64,000 nt of DNA, taken from Belnapia moabensis DSM 16746 (GTDB lineage: Bacteria; Pseudomonadota; Alphaproteobacteria; Acetobacterales; Acetobacteraceae). The DNA is taken from positions 1 to 64,000 of the forward strand of contig NZ_JQKB01000017.1 in the NCBI RefSeq assembly GCF_000745835.1. The letters run 5' to 3'. Below the pieces are notes generated by a model. That model was not told the DNA's origin. It did not search any database and saw nothing but the letters and a program-made list of their open reading frames with translations. Below, in pieces: positions 26,776 through 37,603 of the stretch (positions are counted from its first letter, which is position 1; each line of letters begins with the position of its first letter). The translations under genes were made by a program, and so were the position numbers.

Positions 26776-27392
26776 TGCGCTGGACCAGCCGCAATCTCGA
26801 CAGCATCGCCGTCGCCCTGCTCACTCATGCGGAACTCGTGGCCGCCGCCCTGGCCCTCGCCCTGCTGATCGCCCTCCCCCTCGGCCTCGCAGTCGCCCGC
26901 CGCCCCGGCCTGCGCGCCGGCCTGCTCGGCACCGCCTCCGTGCTCTACTCGCTGCCGACCCTCGCCCTCTTCGCCCTGCTCGTCCCGGTGCTCGGCCTCG
27001 GCTTTGCCCCAGCGCTGCTCGCCCTCGTCACCTATGCCGTCCCCGTCCTGCTGCGCGCCCTCGTCACCGGCCTCGCCGCCGTCCCGCCCGCCGTGCTCGA
27101 TGCGGCGGAAGGCATGGGCCTCACCTCCCGCCAGCGTCTCTTCCGCGTGGAGCTACCCCTCGCCCTGCCGGCGCTGCTCGGCGGCCTCCGCATCGCCTCC
27201 GTCACCCTCGTCTCCGCCGCGACAGTCGCCGCCTATATCAGCGCCGGCGGCCTCGGCACGCTGATCCTCACCGGCCTCGACCAAGGCCATACCGAGAAGA
27301 TCCTCGTCGGCGCCGGCCTCGTCACGCTGATGGCGCTGCTGATCGACTGGGGCCTCGGCGCCGTCCAGCGCCGCCTGCCGGCGAGCGGCTGA
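26775..27392 (+). CDS. Osmoprotectant ABC transporter permease (first)
   Basis: This 205-residue membrane protein has five to six helices and the cytoplasmic coupling motif (VLDAAEGMGLTSRQRLFRVELPLALPALLGGLR), which is the EAA loop. It begins one base inside the receptor stop (TGATG) and ends at the start of the second permease (TGATG), so all are translationally coupled. It pairs with the second permease in the YehY/YehW arrangement. Confidence 0.9.
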   Translation: MRWTSRNLDSIAVALLTHAELVAAALALALLIALPLGLAVARRPGLRAGLLGTASVLYSLPTLALFALLVPVLGLGFAPALLALVTYAVPVLLRALVTGLAAVPPAVLDAAEGMGLTSRQRLFRVELPLALPALLGGLRIASVTLVSAATVAAYISAGGLGTLILTGLDQGHTEKILVGAGLVTLMALLIDWGLGAVQRRLPASG

Positions 27393-28018
27393 TGGAGTGG
27401 CTGCGCACCCATCCCGGCCTCTTCCTCGGCGCGGTCGGCGACCACCTGCTGCTCTCGCTCACCGGCCTCGCCATCGGCATCGCCATCGCGCTGCCCACCG
27501 GCATCGCCGTTGCCCACCGCCCGCGCCTGGCCGAAGCGGCCATCATGCTCGCCGGCGCCCTCCGCACCATCCCGAGCCTCGCGGTGCTGGCCGCCCTGCT
27601 GCCGCTGCTCGGCGTCGGCTTCACCCCCTCGGTGATCGCCCTCGCCCTGCTCGCCCTGCCGCCGGTGCTGGTCAACACGGTGATCGGCATCCGCACCGCC
27701 GACCCCGCCGCGCTCGACGCCGCGCGCGGCCTCGGCATGACCGCCACCCAGCAGGCGATGCGCGTGGAGCTGCCGCTCGCCGCGCCGCTGATCTTCGCCG
27801 GCCTGCGCGTCGCCGCCGTGCAGGTGGTCTCGGCCGCGGCGCTTGCCACCTTCATCGGCGGCGGCGGGCTCGGCGATCTGGTCACCCAGGGCCTCGCCCT
27901 GCTCGATACCGGGCGAATGCTGGTGGGCGCCATCGCCATCGCCCTGCTCGCCCTTGGGACGGAGGCCGCGCTCGGCATGCTGGAACGCCACCTCGCCGCG
28001 CGGGTCCGCGGCGCATGA
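27392..28018 (+). CDS. Osmoprotectant ABC transporter permease (second)
   Basis: This 208-residue permease has the EAA-type loop ALDAARGLGMTATQQAMRVELPLAAPLIFAGLR and five to six membrane helices. The ATG at 27392 shares a base with the stop of the first permease. Its own stop overlaps the ATPase start (ATGA). The two permeases are similar in layout but diverged, so they probably form a heterodimer in the membrane. Confidence 0.9.
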   Translation: MEWLRTHPGLFLGAVGDHLLLSLTGLAIGIAIALPTGIAVAHRPRLAEAAIMLAGALRTIPSLAVLAALLPLLGVGFTPSVIALALLALPPVLVNTVIGIRTADPAALDAARGLGMTATQQAMRVELPLAAPLIFAGLRVAAVQVVSAAALATFIGGGGLGDLVTQGLALLDTGRMLVGAIAIALLALGTEAALGMLERHLAARVRGA

Positions 28019-28953
28019 TCGAGATCGAGGGCCTCACCAAGCGCTGGCCCGGCGCCGACCGCGCCTCTGTGGAGGACATCTTCCTCACCGCCCCCGAGGG
28101 CACGAGCTGCGCCCTCATCGGCCCCTCCGGCTCCGGCAAGACCACGCTGCTGCGCATGGTCAACCGCCTGGTCGAGCCGAGCGCCGGCACCATCCGCATC
28201 GGCGGCGAGGATGCCCGCGCCATGGACGCCACCGCGCTCCGCCGCCGCATCGGCTATGTCATCCAGGAGGTCGGCCTCTTCCCGCACTGGGATGTCGCCG
28301 CCAACATCGCCACCGTCCCTACGCTGCTCGGCTGGAACCGCGCCCGCATCCGCGCCCGCGTCGAGGAGGTACTGGCGATGGTCGGCCTCGACCCCGCCCG
28401 CTTCGCCGCCCGCCGCCCGCACGAGCTGTCCGGCGGCGAGCGCCAGCGCGTCGGCGTCGCCCGGGCGCTGGCCGGCGACCCACCCGTGCTGCTGATGGAC
28501 GAGCCCTTCGGCGCCGTCGATCCCGTCCAGCGCGCGAAATTGCAGGAGGAGGTGCTGCGCCTGCTCCGGCAGCTTCGCAAGACCGTGCTGCTGGTGACGC
28601 ATGACGTGGCGGAAGCCGTCCGCCTCGGCGACGCCGTCGCCCTGCTGCGCGACGGCCGCCTGATCCAGCATGCCCCAGCAGCGGACATGCTGGCGCATCC
28701 CGCCGACGCCTTCGCCGCCGAATTCCTTGGCGCCGACCGCATGCTGTTGCGCCTCGCCCTCTTCCCGGTCGCGGCCCTGCCAGTCCATGCGGAGCCATCC
28801 CCCGGCCCCGCCTTGGCCGAGGGCGCCACCTTGCGCGACGCCCTCGCCCAGATGCTCTCGGGCGGCACCACCACCGCCCCGCTGCCCGGCGGCGGCTCCA
28901 TCACCCTCGCCGACCTCCTGGCCTTCGCCGGCGGGGGGATGGGCCGCGCCTGA
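28015..28953 (+). CDS. Osmoprotectant ABC transporter ATPase
   Basis: This 312-residue ATPase shows Walker A GPSGSGKTT, the Q-loop in VIQEVGLFP, signature LSGGERQRVGVARAL, Walker B LLMDEPFGAVD and the switch His in LVTHD. Residues about 230-312 form an extension with an Ala/Leu-rich region that differs from the CBS tandem seen in OpuA/OpuC ATPases. No clear CBS pair is visible. It energises the two upstream permeases. It ends just before the convergent katG stop, only three bases away. Confidence 0.92.
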   Translation: MIEIEGLTKRWPGADRASVEDIFLTAPEGTSCALIGPSGSGKTTLLRMVNRLVEPSAGTIRIGGEDARAMDATALRRRIGYVIQEVGLFPHWDVAANIATVPTLLGWNRARIRARVEEVLAMVGLDPARFAARRPHELSGGERQRVGVARALAGDPPVLLMDEPFGAVDPVQRAKLQEEVLRLLRQLRKTVLLVTHDVAEAVRLGDAVALLRDGRLIQHAPAADMLAHPADAFAAEFLGADRMLLRLALFPVAALPVHAEPSPGPALAEGATLRDALAQMLSGGTTTAPLPGGGSITLADLLAFAGGGMGRA

Positions 28954-28956
28954 CGA

Positions 28957-31347
<2,391 letters not shown>

Positions 31348-31373
31348 TTAAGCATTAATTTCCAACCGATCTG

Positions 31374-31388
31374 ATAGACCCCGCCTAT
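31374..31388. promoter_or_regulatory. OxyR half-operator in the katG-oxyR intergenic region
   Basis: The sequence ATAG-N7-CTAT occurs 18 bases before the oxyR start. This is two of the four tetranucleotide elements of the OxyR binding consensus. The upstream pair expected 22 bases away is only weakly matched. Control of the divergent katG and autoregulation of oxyR are the usual roles. Confidence 0.6.
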
Positions 31389-31406
31389 CGAAGCAGCCCG
31401 ACGCCG

Positions 31407-32312
31407 ATGAATCTCCGCGATTTCCGATACTTGCTGGCGGTCGCCGAATACGGTCATTTCGGCCGTGCCGCCCAGGCCTGCGGCGTCAGCCAGCCGACGC
31501 TCTCCGTGCAGCTCCGCAAGCTGGAGGAGCAGCTCGGCCTCGCGCTGTTCGAACGCGACCGCAAGACGGTGGTCCCGACCAGCGCCTGCGAGCGGCTCAT
31601 CGGCCATGTCCGCGCCGCGGTGGCGGAGGCCGATGCCATCCTCGCCGCCGCGCGCGACCTCTGCGACCCGCTGGCCGGGACCTTCCGCCTCGGCATCATC
31701 CCGACGCTCGCGCCCTACCTGCTCCCGCTGGTCTTCGCGCCGCTGCGCGAGGCTCTGCCGACGCTCCTGCTGGAGCCCTGGGAGGACCAGACGCTCACCC
31801 TGCTCGACCGCCTCCGCGCCCATGAGCTGGACGCCGCGCTGCTGGCGACCGAGGTGGACGGCAGCGACTTCACCAGCCAGCCGCTCTTCGACGAGCCCTT
31901 CCTCGCCGCCCTGCCGCCCGAGCACCCGCTCGCCGCCCGCGAGGTGGTGGCGGAATCCGATCTCGCGCAGGATATCCTGGTCCTGGCCGACGGCCATTGC
32001 CTGCGCGACCAGGCCCTCGCAGCCTGCGGCCAGGGGGGATCACTTGGCGGCGCCCTCGGCGGCACGCTGCGCGCGGCCAGCCTCTCGACCCTGCTCAGCA
32101 TGGTCGCCGCTGGCTACGGCACGACGCTGATCCCGGGCCTCGCCGCCGGCACCGCGCAGGACATGGGCATCGTCCTGCGCCCCTTGCGCGAGCGCACCGG
32201 CCGCACCGTCCGCCTCGTCTGGCGATCGAGCTTCCCCCGCCGCGCCGCGGCCGAGGCCGTCGGCCGGGTGATCGGAGACCGGCTTCGCGGCTTCGCGGCC
32301 GGCCCCATCTAG
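31407..32312 (+). CDS. oxyR: Hydrogen peroxide sensor OxyR
   Basis: This 301-residue LysR-family regulator has an N-terminal helix-turn-helix (about 3-62, DFRYLLAVAEYGHFGRAA). The redox pair is Cys198 in GHCLRD and Cys207 in ALAAC, nine residues apart, exactly as in E. coli Cys199/Cys208. Oxidation by peroxide forms a disulfide that activates transcription of katG. It is divergent from katG. The acyl-CoA dehydrogenase gene follows 68 bases later and is probably separate. Confidence 0.96.
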   Translation: MNLRDFRYLLAVAEYGHFGRAAQACGVSQPTLSVQLRKLEEQLGLALFERDRKTVVPTSACERLIGHVRAAVAEADAILAAARDLCDPLAGTFRLGIIPTLAPYLLPLVFAPLREALPTLLLEPWEDQTLTLLDRLRAHELDAALLATEVDGSDFTSQPLFDEPFLAALPPEHPLAAREVVAESDLAQDILVLADGHCLRDQALAACGQGGSLGGALGGTLRAASLSTLLSMVAAGYGTTLIPGLAAGTAQDMGIVLRPLRERTGRTVRLVWRSSFPRRAAAEAVGRVIGDRLRGFAAGPI

Positions 32313-32380
32313 CAGGGGATGGGCACCCCCGCCGCGCGGGTCTAGCCTCCGGCCAAACCAATCTCGCGGGAGAGAAACCC

Positions 32381-33562
32381 ATGGCCCTCACCACCGACGG
32401 CATCGCCATTCCGCCCCTCGCCGAGGAGCACCGCATGGTGCGCGACCTCGTCGCCCGCTTCGTCGAGCGCGACCTGATGCCGCTCGAGCCCGCCGTCCTG
32501 AAGCGCGAGTCGGAGGGCCAGCGCTACGGCCTGACGCCGGAGGAGGAGGCCCCGCTCCTCGCCAAGGCCAAGGAGCTCGGCCTCTACGGCCTCGACGTGC
32601 CGGAGGAGTTCGGCGGCGCCGACCTCCCCGTTACCGCGCTGATGGCGATCGAGGAGGAGATGGGCCGCACCGTCACCCCCTTCATCTTCCCGCCCGACAG
32701 CCCGAACCTCCACATGCTGCTCGCCGTCGCCAACCCCGAGCAGCGGATGAAGTATCTCGATCCCTATGCCCGCGGCGAGATGCGCTCCTCCATCGCCATC
32801 TCCGAGCCCGGCGCCGGCGGCGACCCGGCGGGCATGACCACCCGCGCGGTGAAGGATGGCGACGACTGGGTTATCAACGGCCGCAAGATCTGGGTGAGCG
32901 GCGTCCCCCGCGCCGACTTCATCATCCTCATGGCCCGCACCGGCGAGGGCAAGCGGCAGGAGGGCGTGACCGCCTTCATCGTCGAGCGCGGCACGCCCGG
33001 CTTCATCATCGAGCGCGAGATCCCGATGATCGGCGGCCGGCGGACCTACGAGCTGGTCTTCGAGGATTGCCGCGTCCACGAGCGGCAGATCCTCGGCCAG
33101 CTCGGCGCCGGCTACGCGCCTATGCAGCTCCGCCTCAACGTCCGCCGCCTGCAGATGGGCGCACGCTGCACCGGCATGGCCCGCCGTGCCCTCGACATGC
33201 TCTGCGAGCAGGCGAAGAACCGCAGCACCTTCGGCGTCCGCCTCGCCGACCGCCAGGCCATCCAGTGGTGGATCGCCGAGGCGGCGACCAAGATCCATAC
33301 CACCCGCCTCATGGTCCGTGACGCCGCCGCCAAGATGGCCGCCGGCGAGGATGTCCGCACCGAGGCCTCGATGCTGAAGGTCTACGCCACCGAGATGGCG
33401 CAGGAGGTGCTGGACAACGCCATGCAGACCTTCGGCGCCATGGGCATGACGAAGGAGCTGCCCTTGCAGCTCATGGCCAGCCAGGTCCGCGTCCAGCGCA
33501 TCTACGAGGGGCCGAGCGAGGTCCACCGCATGGCCATCGCCCGCCGCCTGCTGAAGGGCTGA
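32381..33562 (+). CDS. Acyl-CoA dehydrogenase
   Basis: This 393-residue FAD enzyme of the acyl-CoA dehydrogenase family has ISEPGAGGDPAGM (FAD/substrate loop), VINGRKIWVSG, the helical dimer segment RSTFGVRLADRQAIQWW and the C-terminal QRIYEGPSEVHRMAIAR. The catalytic Glu is probably in the YEGPSE loop, as in several short-chain family members. The start ATG 32381 has GGGAGAG upstream. It stands alone between oxyR and the phn operon. The substrate chain length cannot be judged. Confidence 0.9.
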   Translation: MALTTDGIAIPPLAEEHRMVRDLVARFVERDLMPLEPAVLKRESEGQRYGLTPEEEAPLLAKAKELGLYGLDVPEEFGGADLPVTALMAIEEEMGRTVTPFIFPPDSPNLHMLLAVANPEQRMKYLDPYARGEMRSSIAISEPGAGGDPAGMTTRAVKDGDDWVINGRKIWVSGVPRADFIILMARTGEGKRQEGVTAFIVERGTPGFIIEREIPMIGGRRTYELVFEDCRVHERQILGQLGAGYAPMQLRLNVRRLQMGARCTGMARRALDMLCEQAKNRSTFGVRLADRQAIQWWIAEAATKIHTTRLMVRDAAAKMAAGEDVRTEASMLKVYATEMAQEVLDNAMQTFGAMGMTKELPLQLMASQVRVQRIYEGPSEVHRMAIARRLLKG

Positions 33563-33660
33563 GCCCCGGCGATGCTGCTTAGGCGACAGGCGGGTTGAAT
33601 TGCGGCATGGGTGCATCTGCCCGCTGGCCTCCGACGAAGGGCCCATTGGAGGATGACCCC

Positions 33661-34515
33661 ATGCCCCTGACCCGCCGCCTGCTCATCGCCTCGGCGCCGC
33701 TCCTGGCGACGCCCGTCCTCGCCCAAGGAAGGCCGCTGCGCTGCGCCGTCGGCCCCTTCCAGCCGACCGCCGGCGACACCCGCCGGGCCTATGAGCCCTT
33801 CTTCACCCATTTGGCGAAGGCGGTCGGCCGGCCGCTCGACCTCACCGTCACCACCGACTGGGCCGGCATCGCCGTGGCGCTCGCCAACGAGCAGGTCGAT
33901 GCCGCCTGGATGGGTCCCTGGGGCTACATCCTCGCCAAGGACCGGGCGAAGGCCGAGGCGCTGGCCGTCGTCCAGTACCAGGGCAAGCCGACCTACCAGG
34001 CGATCATCATCGCCCGGCCGGAGCTCGCCATCGCCCGCTTCCCCGAGGATGCGAAGGGGATGTCCATCTCCTTCGCCGATGCCGGCTCCACCAGCGGCTG
34101 GCTGATCCCGCATTACTGGTTCAAGACCCAGGGCATCGACCCCCGCAGCTACTTCCGCTACCGCGACGGCGCCTCCCACCCCGCCAACGACCTCGCCGTG
34201 GCGACCGGGCAGGTGGACCTCGCCACCGACTACGACCGCAACCTCGCCGCCATGATCGCCGCCGGCCGCCTCCGCGCCGACCAGGTGAAGATCGTCTGGC
34301 GCTCCGAGCCCCTGCCGAACGACGCCCTCGCCGTCCGCGACCGCCTCGACCCCGGCCTGAAGTCCGCCTTGCGTGACGCCGCCCTCGGCCTCGACGCAGC
34401 GGGCGCCACCCAGGTCATGCCCACCAACTACACCGGCTGGGTCCCCGCCCGGCCCGACAGCTACGCGTTGATCGAGGCCGCCGGCCGCGCCCTCGGCCGC
34501 ATCGGCGGCGGATGA
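33661..34515 (+). CDS. phnD: Phosphonate-type ABC substrate-binding protein
   Basis: This 284-residue receptor has a signal peptide (LTRRLLIASAPLLATPVLA) and the PhnD fold: CAVGPFQPTAGDTRRAYEPFFTHLAKAVG, then VDAAWMGPWGYILAKDRA, then SFADAGSTSGWLIP. The STSG loop contacts the phosphonate or phosphite oxygen atoms in relatives. The start at 33661 is chosen because GGAGG lies eight bases upstream; a longer frame exists to 33595. It heads phnD-phnE-phnC, which are linked by TGATG and ATGA overlaps. The ligand could be a phosphonate, phosphite or hypophosphite. Confidence 0.88.
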   Translation: MPLTRRLLIASAPLLATPVLAQGRPLRCAVGPFQPTAGDTRRAYEPFFTHLAKAVGRPLDLTVTTDWAGIAVALANEQVDAAWMGPWGYILAKDRAKAEALAVVQYQGKPTYQAIIIARPELAIARFPEDAKGMSISFADAGSTSGWLIPHYWFKTQGIDPRSYFRYRDGASHPANDLAVATGQVDLATDYDRNLAAMIAAGRLRADQVKIVWRSEPLPNDALAVRDRLDPGLKSALRDAALGLDAAGATQVMPTNYTGWVPARPDSYALIEAAGRALGRIGGG

Positions 34516-35258
34516 GGCGAGCCGCCTGGCTGCTGCTGCTGGCCGCCCTCTACGCCGCCTGCATCGCCGTGGTGCAGCCCGACCTGCCCCGCCTCTGGGC
34601 CGGGCTGCCGCGCCTCGCCCATTGGCTGGCCGGCGCCTTCCCGCCCGACTTCTCCGGCCTGCCGGACCTGCTGCGCCGGGCGGCCGAGACGGTCGCCATC
34701 GCCACCCTCGGCACCAGCCTCGCCGCCCTGCTCGCCCTGCCGCTCGCGCTAATGGCCGCCCGCCCCGTCGCCCCTATCCCCGCCCTCTACCACCCGGCCC
34801 GCGCCCTGCTCGATGCGCTGCGGGGGATCGACGGCTTCGTCTTCGCCCTGATCTTCGTCGCCGCCGTCGGCCTCGGCCCCTTCGCCGGCATGCTCGGCGT
34901 CGCCCTCCACTCCGCCGGCTCCATCGCCAAGCTCTGGTCCGAGGCGCTGGAGACCGCCGACCCCGCCCCGGTCGAGGCCGCCCTCTCCGCCGGCGGCACC
35001 CGCGCCCAGGCCGCCGCCGTGATCCTGCTGCCCGAGACCCTGCCGCAGACCCTCTCCGCCCTGCTCTATGTCTGGGAGTTCAACATCCGCGCCTCCACCG
35101 TGCTCGGCTTGGTCGGCGCCGGCGGCCTCGGGCAGGAGTTGAAGAACGCCGTCGACCTGCTCGACTTCGCCCGCGTACTCGCCATCCTGCTTATCGTCAT
35201 CGCCCTGGTCCTCACCGCCGACCGCCTCTCCGCCGCCCTGCGCCGGAGGCTCGCCTGA
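34512..35258 (+). CDS. phnE: Phosphonate-type ABC permease
   Basis: This 248-residue permease has about six helices. The PhnE-type core is LIFVAAVGLGPFAGMLGVALHSAGSIAKLWSEALE, and the EAA-type loop is VEAALSAGGTRAQAAAVILLPETLPQTL; the phrase ASTVLGLVGAGGLGQEL near the C-terminus is typical of PhnE. It overlaps phnD by four bases. It forms the membrane part of the importer with PhnC. Confidence 0.9.
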   Translation: MRRAAWLLLLAALYAACIAVVQPDLPRLWAGLPRLAHWLAGAFPPDFSGLPDLLRRAAETVAIATLGTSLAALLALPLALMAARPVAPIPALYHPARALLDALRGIDGFVFALIFVAAVGLGPFAGMLGVALHSAGSIAKLWSEALETADPAPVEAALSAGGTRAQAAAVILLPETLPQTLSALLYVWEFNIRASTVLGLVGAGGLGQELKNAVDLLDFARVLAILLIVIALVLTADRLSAALRRRLA

Positions 35259-35935
35259 TGCTGGAGACCCGGCGCGGCCTGGTCATCCAGGGCCTCGGCC
35301 TCTCCCTCGGCGGCCAGCCGGTCCTGCACGCCATCTCGCTCGACGTCGCCCCCGGCGAGGTGGTGGCGCTGGAAGGCCCCTCCGGCGCCGGCAAGACCAG
35401 CCTGCTCCGCGCCGCCGCCGGCCTGCTGCCTTGCACGGGCACCATACTCGCCGATGGCAGCCGCCCCGCCCTGGTCTTCCAGCAGCACGCCCTCGCCGGC
35501 CGGCTTTCCGCACGGGAGAACGTACTGGTCGGCGCCCTCGGCCGCCTCGGCTTCTGGCGCCCGGCCCTCGGCCTCTGGCCTGCGGCGGACATCGCGGCGG
35601 CCGAGGGCTGCCTCGCCCGCGTCGGCCTCGACGGCCTCGGCTCCCGCCGCGCCGCGCATCTCTCCGGCGGCCAGCGCCAGCGCGTCGCCATCGCCCGCGC
35701 CCTGCTCCAGCGCGCCCGCATCCTCCTGGCCGACGAGCCGGTTGCCAGCCTCGACCCGGAGAATGCCGATGCCATCCTCACCCTGCTGCGCCGCCTGGCG
35801 CATGAGGAAGGCCTCGCCATCCTCGTCAGCCTGCACCAGCCCGACCTCGCCCGCCGCTTCGCCGACCGCCGCCTCCGCATCGAGGCCGGCCGACTCCAGC
35901 CTGCGATCGCCCTGAGTGGCACACTCAGGGCGTGA
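35258..35935 (+). CDS. phnC: Phosphonate-type ABC transporter ATPase
   Basis: This 225-residue ATPase has Walker A GPSGAGKTS, Q-loop in LVFQQHALA, signature LSGGQRQRVAIARALL, Walker B LLADEPVASLD and a switch His in SLHQPD. The insertion RLSARENVLVGALGRLGFWR after the Q-loop is typical of PhnC. The ATG at 35258 shares a base with the phnE stop. Its 3' end contains a perfect inverted repeat (35908-35932) that includes the stop region, and a second large hairpin follows before the next gene. Confidence 0.9.
   Translation: MLETRRGLVIQGLGLSLGGQPVLHAISLDVAPGEVVALEGPSGAGKTSLLRAAAGLLPCTGTILADGSRPALVFQQHALAGRLSARENVLVGALGRLGFWRPALGLWPAADIAAAEGCLARVGLDGLGSRRAAHLSGGQRQRVAIARALLQRARILLADEPVASLDPENADAILTLLRRLAHEEGLAILVSLHQPDLARRFADRRLRIEAGRLQPAIALSGTLRA
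35908..35932 (+). promoter_or_regulatory. Perfect inverted repeat at the phnC 3' end
   Basis: Eleven-base arms CGCCCTGAGTG (35908-35918) and CACTCAGGGCG (35922-35932) enclose a three-base loop. It lies inside the last codons of phnC. It could attenuate the transcript before the downstream phosphoesterase gene, or be a protein-binding palindrome. No T-run follows. Confidence 0.6.
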
Positions 35936-35956
35936 ATCGCTGGCTCAACAATGACC

Positions 35957-36002
35957 GATCCCGTATTGGCCTGGCGCCAGTCAGTCAGGCCGATACGGGA
36001 TC
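35957..36002 (+). promoter_or_regulatory. Large hairpin just before the phosphoesterase gene
   Basis: Seventeen-base arms (35957-35973 and 35986-36002) pair with one G-U wobble around a 12-base loop. The right arm ends one base before the AGGAG ribosome-binding site (36004-36008) of the following gene. It may stabilise the 3' end of the phn transcript, modulate translation of the phosphoesterase, or be an operator. No T-run follows the right arm. Confidence 0.6.
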
Positions 36003-36012
36003 AGGAGACCTG

Positions 36013-36864
36013 ATGGACGCCCCCCTGCTCTGCTTCGGCGGCCCCTATTCCAACCGCCAGGCCCTCGAAGCCCTGCTGGCCGAGGCCGCCCGCCTCGGCA
36101 TCTCGCCCGCCCGCATGCTCTGCACCGGCGATGTCGTCGCCTATTGCGCCGAGCCGGCGGCGACGCTCGACCTGATGATCGCCGCCGGCATCCCGACCGT
36201 GATGGGCAATTGCGAGGAGAGCCTGGCCGGAGGCGCAGCCGATTGCGGCTGCGGCTTCGAGGCGGGCACCGCCTGCGACCTGCTCGCCCGCGGCTGGTTC
36301 GCCCATGCCGACCGCCAGGTGACGCCCGCCCACCGCGCCTGGATGGCCGCGCTGCCCCGCCGCATCGACGTCACCTTGGCGGGCCGCCGCCTCGCCGCCA
36401 TCCATGGCGGAGCGACGAGCATCAACCGCTTCCTCTTCGCCTCCGCCCCCGATGCCGTCTTCGCCGCGGAGATCGCCGGAACCGGCGCCGAGGGCGTCAT
36501 CGCCGGCCATTGCGGCCTGCCCTTCACCCGGCTGGTCGAAGGCCGCCTCTGGCACAATGCCGGCGCCATCGGCATGCCGGCGCATGACGCCACCCCGCGC
36601 GCCTGGTTCTCCCTGCTGACCCCCTCGCCCGAGGGCATCCGACTCGAGCACCGCGCCCTTGCCTATGACCACGCCGCCGCCGCCCGCGCCATGCGCGATG
36701 CCGGCTTGGCCGAAGGCTATGCCGCGGCGCTGGAGACCGGCCTCTGGCCCTCCGAGGACGTGCTGCCCCCCGCCGAACGCGCCCGCCGCGGTCAGCCCCT
36801 TGCCCCGCCGCCACTCTTCTGGCCTTCACAGGATGGACACAGCTTACCGAGGACGATGACGTGA
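36013..36864 (+). CDS. Cys-rich divergent metallophosphoesterase
   Basis: This 283-residue protein has the order of calcineurin-type phosphoesterase blocks but with changes. CTGDVVAYCAEP (37-48) corresponds to the GD block, MGNCEE (64-69) to GNHE, IHGG (130-133) to the H block and GHCGLPF (165-171) to GHTH. The first block, usually D-x-H-G-N, is here FGGPYSN (8-14), without Asp or His. Many Cys (37, 45, 67, 78, 80, 88, 167) sit in or near these motifs. The start ATG 36013 has AGGAG upstream. It directly follows the phnDEC importer, which suggests action on an imported phosphorus compound. The catalytic metal arrangement is unclear, so activity is not certain. Confidence 0.7.
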   Translation: MDAPLLCFGGPYSNRQALEALLAEAARLGISPARMLCTGDVVAYCAEPAATLDLMIAAGIPTVMGNCEESLAGGAADCGCGFEAGTACDLLARGWFAHADRQVTPAHRAWMAALPRRIDVTLAGRRLAAIHGGATSINRFLFASAPDAVFAAEIAGTGAEGVIAGHCGLPFTRLVEGRLWHNAGAIGMPAHDATPRAWFSLLTPSPEGIRLEHRALAYDHAAAARAMRDAGLAEGYAAALETGLWPSEDVLPPAERARRGQPLAPPPLFWPSQDGHSLPRTMT

Positions 36865-37145
36865 TGCCCGAGGAACAGACCATCCCGGAGGACAATATCC
36901 GCCACCGGGCCCATGCGCTCTGGGAAGAAGCCGGCCGCCCCGAGGGCCGCGACGAGGAATTCTGGCACCGCGCCCGCGAGGAACTCACCCTCGCCAGCCG
37001 CGCCCCGCAGGAATTCGCCGGCGAGACCGGGGCCGCGCCCCTGCCGGAGCCGGCGGCCCTGGAGCAGAACCAGGAGCCGGCCAAGGCGAAGCCCAAGGCT
37101 GCCCGGGCACCCGCCAAGGGCAAGCCGCGCTCGAAGAAAGGCTGA
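36864..37145 (+). CDS. DUF2934-like small protein
   Basis: This 93-residue protein begins with an ATG that shares a base with the upstream phosphoesterase stop (TGATG). Residues 8-45 match the DUF2934 pattern (IRHRAHALWEEAGRPEGRDEEFWHRAREEL). The rest is an Ala/Pro/Lys tail ending KGKPRSKKG, which is probably disordered. Function is unknown. It is likely co-transcribed with the phosphoesterase by chance of operon ends. Confidence 0.7.
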   Translation: MPEEQTIPEDNIRHRAHALWEEAGRPEGRDEEFWHRAREELTLASRAPQEFAGETGAAPLPEPAALEQNQEPAKAKPKAARAPAKGKPRSKKG

Positions 37146-37264
37146 GGGTCTCAGAACATCTATCGAAACCTATCCCCGCCCGATCCTTCCGCGGCATTGC
37201 CGCGAAAGGCTGCGCGAGGCCTCGGGCCCTGAGCGAGAAGGCCGCGCAGCGATTTTGTGGGACT

Positions 37265-37603
37265 TTAAAGCCCCGCCTTCCTGACCGCCCGGCGCAGCAG
37301 CCAGCCATGGACGCCCGGCACCTTGCCGATGGCGTCCTTGAGCGCCCGCAGCTCGCCCTCGGCCCGCGCCTTGGCGACCGCCGCCTCGACGGCCTGCCCG
37401 CGCGCCACCTGCTGCCCCTCTTCAAGCGCCGCGATCCGCCGCGCCGCATAGGCCTCGACGCCACCCTTCTCGAACGCGCTGAGGCTCGCCTCCGCCCTGG
37501 CGAGCTTCGCCTTGGTCTCCGCCAGCTCCGCCTCGAGCTGCGCCACCCGGCGCCCCTGGCCCTTGGCGCCCTTCGGCTTCACGGGACGCGGCGGCCGGCT
37601 CAT
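37265..37603 (-). CDS. Coiled-coil hypothetical protein after mnmA
   Basis: This 112-residue protein has a basic N-terminus ([15 protein letters not shown]) followed by a heptad-rich coiled coil at about 20-90 ([22 protein letters not shown]) and a short C-terminal domain ([20 protein letters not shown]). Its ATG overlaps the mnmA stop (ATGA), so it is the last gene of the iscR operon. No family is recognised. The basic tail could contact nucleic acid. Confidence 0.55.
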   Translation of the reverse strand: MSRPPRPVKPKGAKGQGRRVAQLEAELAETKAKLARAEASLSAFEKGGVEAYAARRIAALEEGQQVARGQAVEAAVAKARAEGELRALKDAIGKVPGVHGWLLRRAVRKAGL

